Shown here: positions 60,376-64,000 of the stretch, one piece after another | How positions within the stretch are numbered: position 1 is the stretch's first letter | Layout of the letters: each line of letters begins with the position of its first letter | NCBI RefSeq assembly: GCF_018687715.1 | Contig: NC_056761.1 | Coordinates: forward strand, 15,333,501 to 15,397,500 | Direction: 5' to 3' | DNA length: 64,000 nt | Source of the DNA: Carya illinoinensis | Taxonomy: Eukaryota; Streptophyta; Magnoliopsida; Fagales; Juglandaceae | Notes under the pieces: generated by a model | The model's database searches: none | What the model was told of the DNA's origin: nothing | What the model saw: only the letters and a program-made list of their open reading frames with translations | Made by a program: the position numbers and the translations under genes

Positions 60376-62676
60376 AACCATTTGAGTTACAATAGAAAAT
60401 GGTTTTTCTATATATGAGGCAATTGATGATCTATGAAAGATGGCAAAGAGAAACTCAATTGTTCTCCGTGGGGCTCAACTTGCATGCATGAAATTAAAAC
60501 TTCATCAGTATTACCCATATGAGCGATTCATCATAAGCGACAATTTGGAAACCTTGTTTTACTATTGAAAGGGCAATACTTTTCTCATCCTAGATCTTAT
60601 CATCCTTGGTTGCACTTATTGCTGTGATACATTTTAAGTAACTTCCAAGCATGATGACTTAGAATAAGTCGTATAACATGCCACATAGCAATTGTGTTTG
60701 GGAATGGCAAATTTTAACTTGAACAATATTTCTCATACAAGAAATGTCTAGATTGGTTGCTTAGTTATTGAAAATGATTAAAATGACTCCACCAACCTTT
60801 CATGAACAATGCATTCCTCATCACAATTAAATAAGCTTGCATCACCAATGGCATCAATATTCATTATAATTGAACACTGAGTTCCACTTGAACAAAAAAC
60901 AAGTATACATGACTCTCTTTCCCTTTCTCAATAGACAATACCACAATATGCATAAAGCAACCACAATGGAGGACTAAAGCACATCATAATAAAAAGAATT
61001 ACATATATGATGATAATATTCTGAATACATCTCGACATTCATTCATTTTTTAAGATGAGGGAAGCAAGTATAAACATCAGATTTAGGGAGCTTTCCTTCT
61101 GCATGCTCTCTGCACTTCACCTCCATGGTGGTGCACATAAATGTTTGCATGCATACCTTGCACTGCATTGAATATTCACCAAAAACAAAATTAACTAACC
61201 AATAAATTGAAAGGAAGGTACAATAGGCAGGACAAACTTTTTTTTTTCAGTAAATAAAATTTTATTGATTATAAGAATAGGCAAGAACCCAATTAAAATT
61301 TTATTCATGTGAATTCACAAATGCCTCATAACTCCTTTTTTGCTTCTCTTTTCTATTAATTATTCTATCTTCAGCACACCACGAGTTCTTTATTTTCCTG
61401 AATTATTCCCCTTTTTAAAAGTAGAATGGTTTGAAAATTACTATAAATTCAGTATGCATGTTGGGTTCCATTTAGGACAATTAGAACAGAGATAATAAAA
61501 AAATGGTTGAGGGGCAGGAAGGTTATAGTCTCTAGGTCTTTAAAATCCCAATATACATATTTTCTTCATCTTTTAAATATGCCCATGATGGATTTTTACA
61601 TACAGCGAAAGCAATTAAACGCAAGAAGCCTTTTTCGAACTCAAACACAAAAATCAGAGACCAAATTGCAAAATAATGATAATGAAAGAAAAATTACGTG
61701 CAATTAAACTGAGAAAAAGAACAGAAAAAGTATGGTTCTTAGCTGGTCTCACACAAAAACAAAGAACAAAGGCATATACTAAGAACAATTTCACAAATCT
61801 AAAAAATATCGATTTTACCTATAAACCTAGCATAAGCTTTTGAAAGACATTATTTTTGGGGGCATAGTTTTCAAAAAAGAACAAAGTTGAAATACAATCA
61901 TCATAAAAAATACCAGAATTTAAGGTAGCCTGTTGGGATCAATGTCATCTCCCACCCTCTGAAGGATTGCAGCTATGAGATCTGCTAAATTGTGGGCACT
62001 TGGACACAAGCACAAAACAACAATCTTCACATGAATTTAGCTAGCGTTTGCAGACGTGAGATCTGCTAAGAATTACTTGCACAGGATGTATCTTGTATCC
62101 ACCACGGTCCAGCTCGTTGTTGTAAATGATACTTTGGACGACTTTTAAAGGTGGTTCCATGAATCTAGCTAGCGTTTGCATAACTGCGTTCACTTGAGAA
62201 TTCTAATTTAGGGTAAAAATGTTTTCGACAGCCACTTTGCACACTAAGTATGTCTTTAGAGTTAAAAAGTAGAACTTTCCATACCCATAAATGGAGTTCT
62301 ATATCTCCATGGCCTAAGCCCAATACCCATCTTCGAAAGAAAAAATCTGCCCCAAACTTCACCTCTCTCAGTAAAAGCAGAACTTAATAAGACCGAAGTA
62401 GAAATGCATTACTGTGGAGTTACCTCTTGTTGCTGAGCAGATGGACGGTGAAACAGAGCTAGGAGTCGCGGGTGCTGGCGGCAATGGGCATAGGGAGGCC
62501 GATGAATCGCGGGTGCTGGGCAACGAGAGGGAAGGCAACGTTCGATGGTGCTACCGTACTGGGCTATGAGAGGGAGGGGGACGAGGGATGGATTCAAATC
62601 GAAATTGACGAAATGGGTCGTTGGTAATTCAAAATACAATTTTAGTAGGAAAAATTTTAAAAATAAAAAAAGAGTA
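60376..62676. other. Right-hand interior of the candidate MULE-like element
   Basis: No recognised coding sequence. A 20-bp word GAAT(T/C)TAGCTAGCGTTTGCA is repeated at about 62033 and 62161, and GAGATCTGCTAA at about 61977 and 62058. A T-run followed by TAAAATTTTATTGATTATAAG at 61240-61275 could be a tiny LINE 3' end. Confidence 0.4.
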
Positions 62677-62738
62677 GCCACGTAGGGTGTGCACTGTATG
62701 CAGCGCTACAGTGGCTGCTCCGTAGAATTACTCTAAAA

Positions 62739-63067
62739 AAAAATGGATTGACATAAAATATACAATAAATGATGAAATCTCAGGTGAAAGCAAATAATAT
62801 GGGAAATAAAATAACATGTGGTAAGTGACAGAAAGCAAAGTCCTGTGAGTGGGCCGGTGGTGAGGTGAAAAAATTTGCAGCAATTTGTTGTTATTTACAT
62901 CTTAAGGAGTTGTTCGTCCTCAATTGTGGCAGAATCTCTTTTTAAGTTTGATCTGCATCTCAGAATGAACCTTTTTTCTTCTATGTTTATCTCATTTTCC
63001 TTAACTGTGTCCGGGTCACGACCAGCATTAATAATAGTCCATTAAAATGATTCCTCATCAAATGCAG

Positions 63068-63112
<45 letters not shown>

Positions 63113-64000
63113 GGTTTCAGACTTTCAGTAGTGATCTATCGCTCTGATCAGCAATATACAACCACGTGTTATTGCTTTTGTTTACACAACACCACCTGTA
63201 TGTAGCTGGATGTTTTTGTTTTTTCTTTTTACATAAAAGTAAAAATAAAAAAATATGATAGAATTAAATTTTCGACCACATAATTAATTTATAATAAATT
63301 TAATTGAAACATTATTATCAAAACTGTTTTTTTTTATTTTGAATATCTTTGATTAATATGCATGTTGTATTTTTTTTTATATTATTATTATTTGATTTTT
63401 TTTCTTCATTGATGTTACAGTTATTATTATTTCTAAAGAAAATATAAGGTTTATACAACTTAATTACAAAATAAAAATAATGACCATTTTTGTAAGAACA
63501 AAATAATCATAAACTTTATATTTATACTTGTCTGACTAAATATCTTTTAAGTATAACAGTAAATTAAAATTTGTTGTGTAGTAATGGATTAATAATAAAT
63601 TAAAGTTTATTTTTGCATTATAAAATTTTCCCATATTAATTTAGTGTTATAAATTTCTTGCATAGTTATAACTTGAAATTTTATGATTTGTAAATTTGTG
63701 TGCATGGGTTGAATATTTAGTCCTATTTTTTAGAAAATTTCTTCCAAAATTTTTTAAAATTTTATAAACAATTCTTGATTAATATAAACATTATAATGGA
63801 AAATAAAAAAAAATAAAGTCATCTTTTTTATATTCTTTATTTTTGTCAATTTTTTACAATCTTTTATTTACAAAAATGATAAGAAAATTGTCAGAATTTT
63901 TATAATTAACTGTCTATTTAGAATCAAATAGTAAAACACCATTACCATTTTGCTTACTAATCATTTCAAAGTTATGGTTATTGAGTTTTTATACATAAAT
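62739..64000. other. AT-rich spacer to the window end
   Basis: No gene recognised. The (CT)n microsatellite at 63070-63110 is the only distinct structure; after 63200 the sequence is almost entirely A/T. Confidence 0.6.
63070..63110. repeat. (CT)n microsatellite
   Basis: About 20 uninterrupted CT units immediately before an ATGG. Confidence 0.95.

Larger units (their letters stand above)
56203..62721. mobile_element. Candidate MULE-like (Pack-MULE type) element carrying a captured exon
   Basis: Inverted ends 56203-56248 and 62677-62721 match at GGAGCAGCC, then CTGT, then TGCACAC and TACGTGGC, with spacing conserved to one base. The flanking 9-mers AAAGTATTA (56194-56202) and GTAGAATTA (62722-62730) agree at 6 of 9 positions, the target-duplication size of Mutator-like elements. 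Inside are the last exon of casein kinase 2 alpha (57777-57833), short tandem repeats and an inserted solo LTR (58204-60370). Without that LTR the element would be about 4.35 kb. No transposase was recognised. An alternative is two separate, related short elements at the two ends. Confidence 0.4.

Overview
This is nuclear DNA from a flowering plant, most likely a woody eudicot. Genes are intron-containing, sparse and of typical plant families, and the spacers are very AT-rich and full of transposon relics. A dispersed element with GAGATGAG-type ends and an AT-rich core occurs at least seven times. I associate that family with Fagales (walnut, hickory, oak), so Fagales is my guess for the source, by recognition only and not by any search.

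Layout. 1-1160 (+): 3' two exons of a class A4 heat-shock transcription factor, cut by the window edge. 1161-7868: AT-rich spacer with MITEs. 7869-10130 (+): complete four-exon gene for a secreted DUF7705 protein. 10131-20603: repeat-rich spacer with a degenerate Ty1/copia mosaic (13050-15180), a TRIM-like element with a primer-binding site (16352-16749) and a SINE with a 14-bp target-site duplication (19303-19481). 20604-22763 (-): complete intronless PUB17-type U-box/ARM E3 ubiquitin ligase. 22764-35993: long spacer with many MITEs and a broken C-terminal copy of 4-alpha-glucanotransferase DPE2 (26823-27310). 35994-47189 (-): complete six-exon STICHEL-like gene (DnaX-type AAA ATPase, 1188 residues by my splicing) whose introns hold a LINE remnant, two MITEs and a tandem duplication. 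47190-56200: leader and spacer with long microsatellites, an unidentified exon-like segment (53159-53308, -) and a hAT-like element. 56203-62721: a candidate MULE-like element with about 46-bp inverted ends, carrying the last exon of casein kinase 2 alpha and interrupted by a 2.17-kb solo LTR with a perfect 5-bp target-site duplication. 62722-64000: AT-rich spacer.

The four genes are functionally unrelated (stress transcription, a secreted protein of unknown role, ubiquitin ligation, an AAA ATPase tied to trichome branching in its family), so nothing here forms a pathway or cluster. I found no CRISPR array, rRNA, convincing tRNA gene or new biochemical system. The most unusual object is the nested gene-capturing element at 56203-62721.
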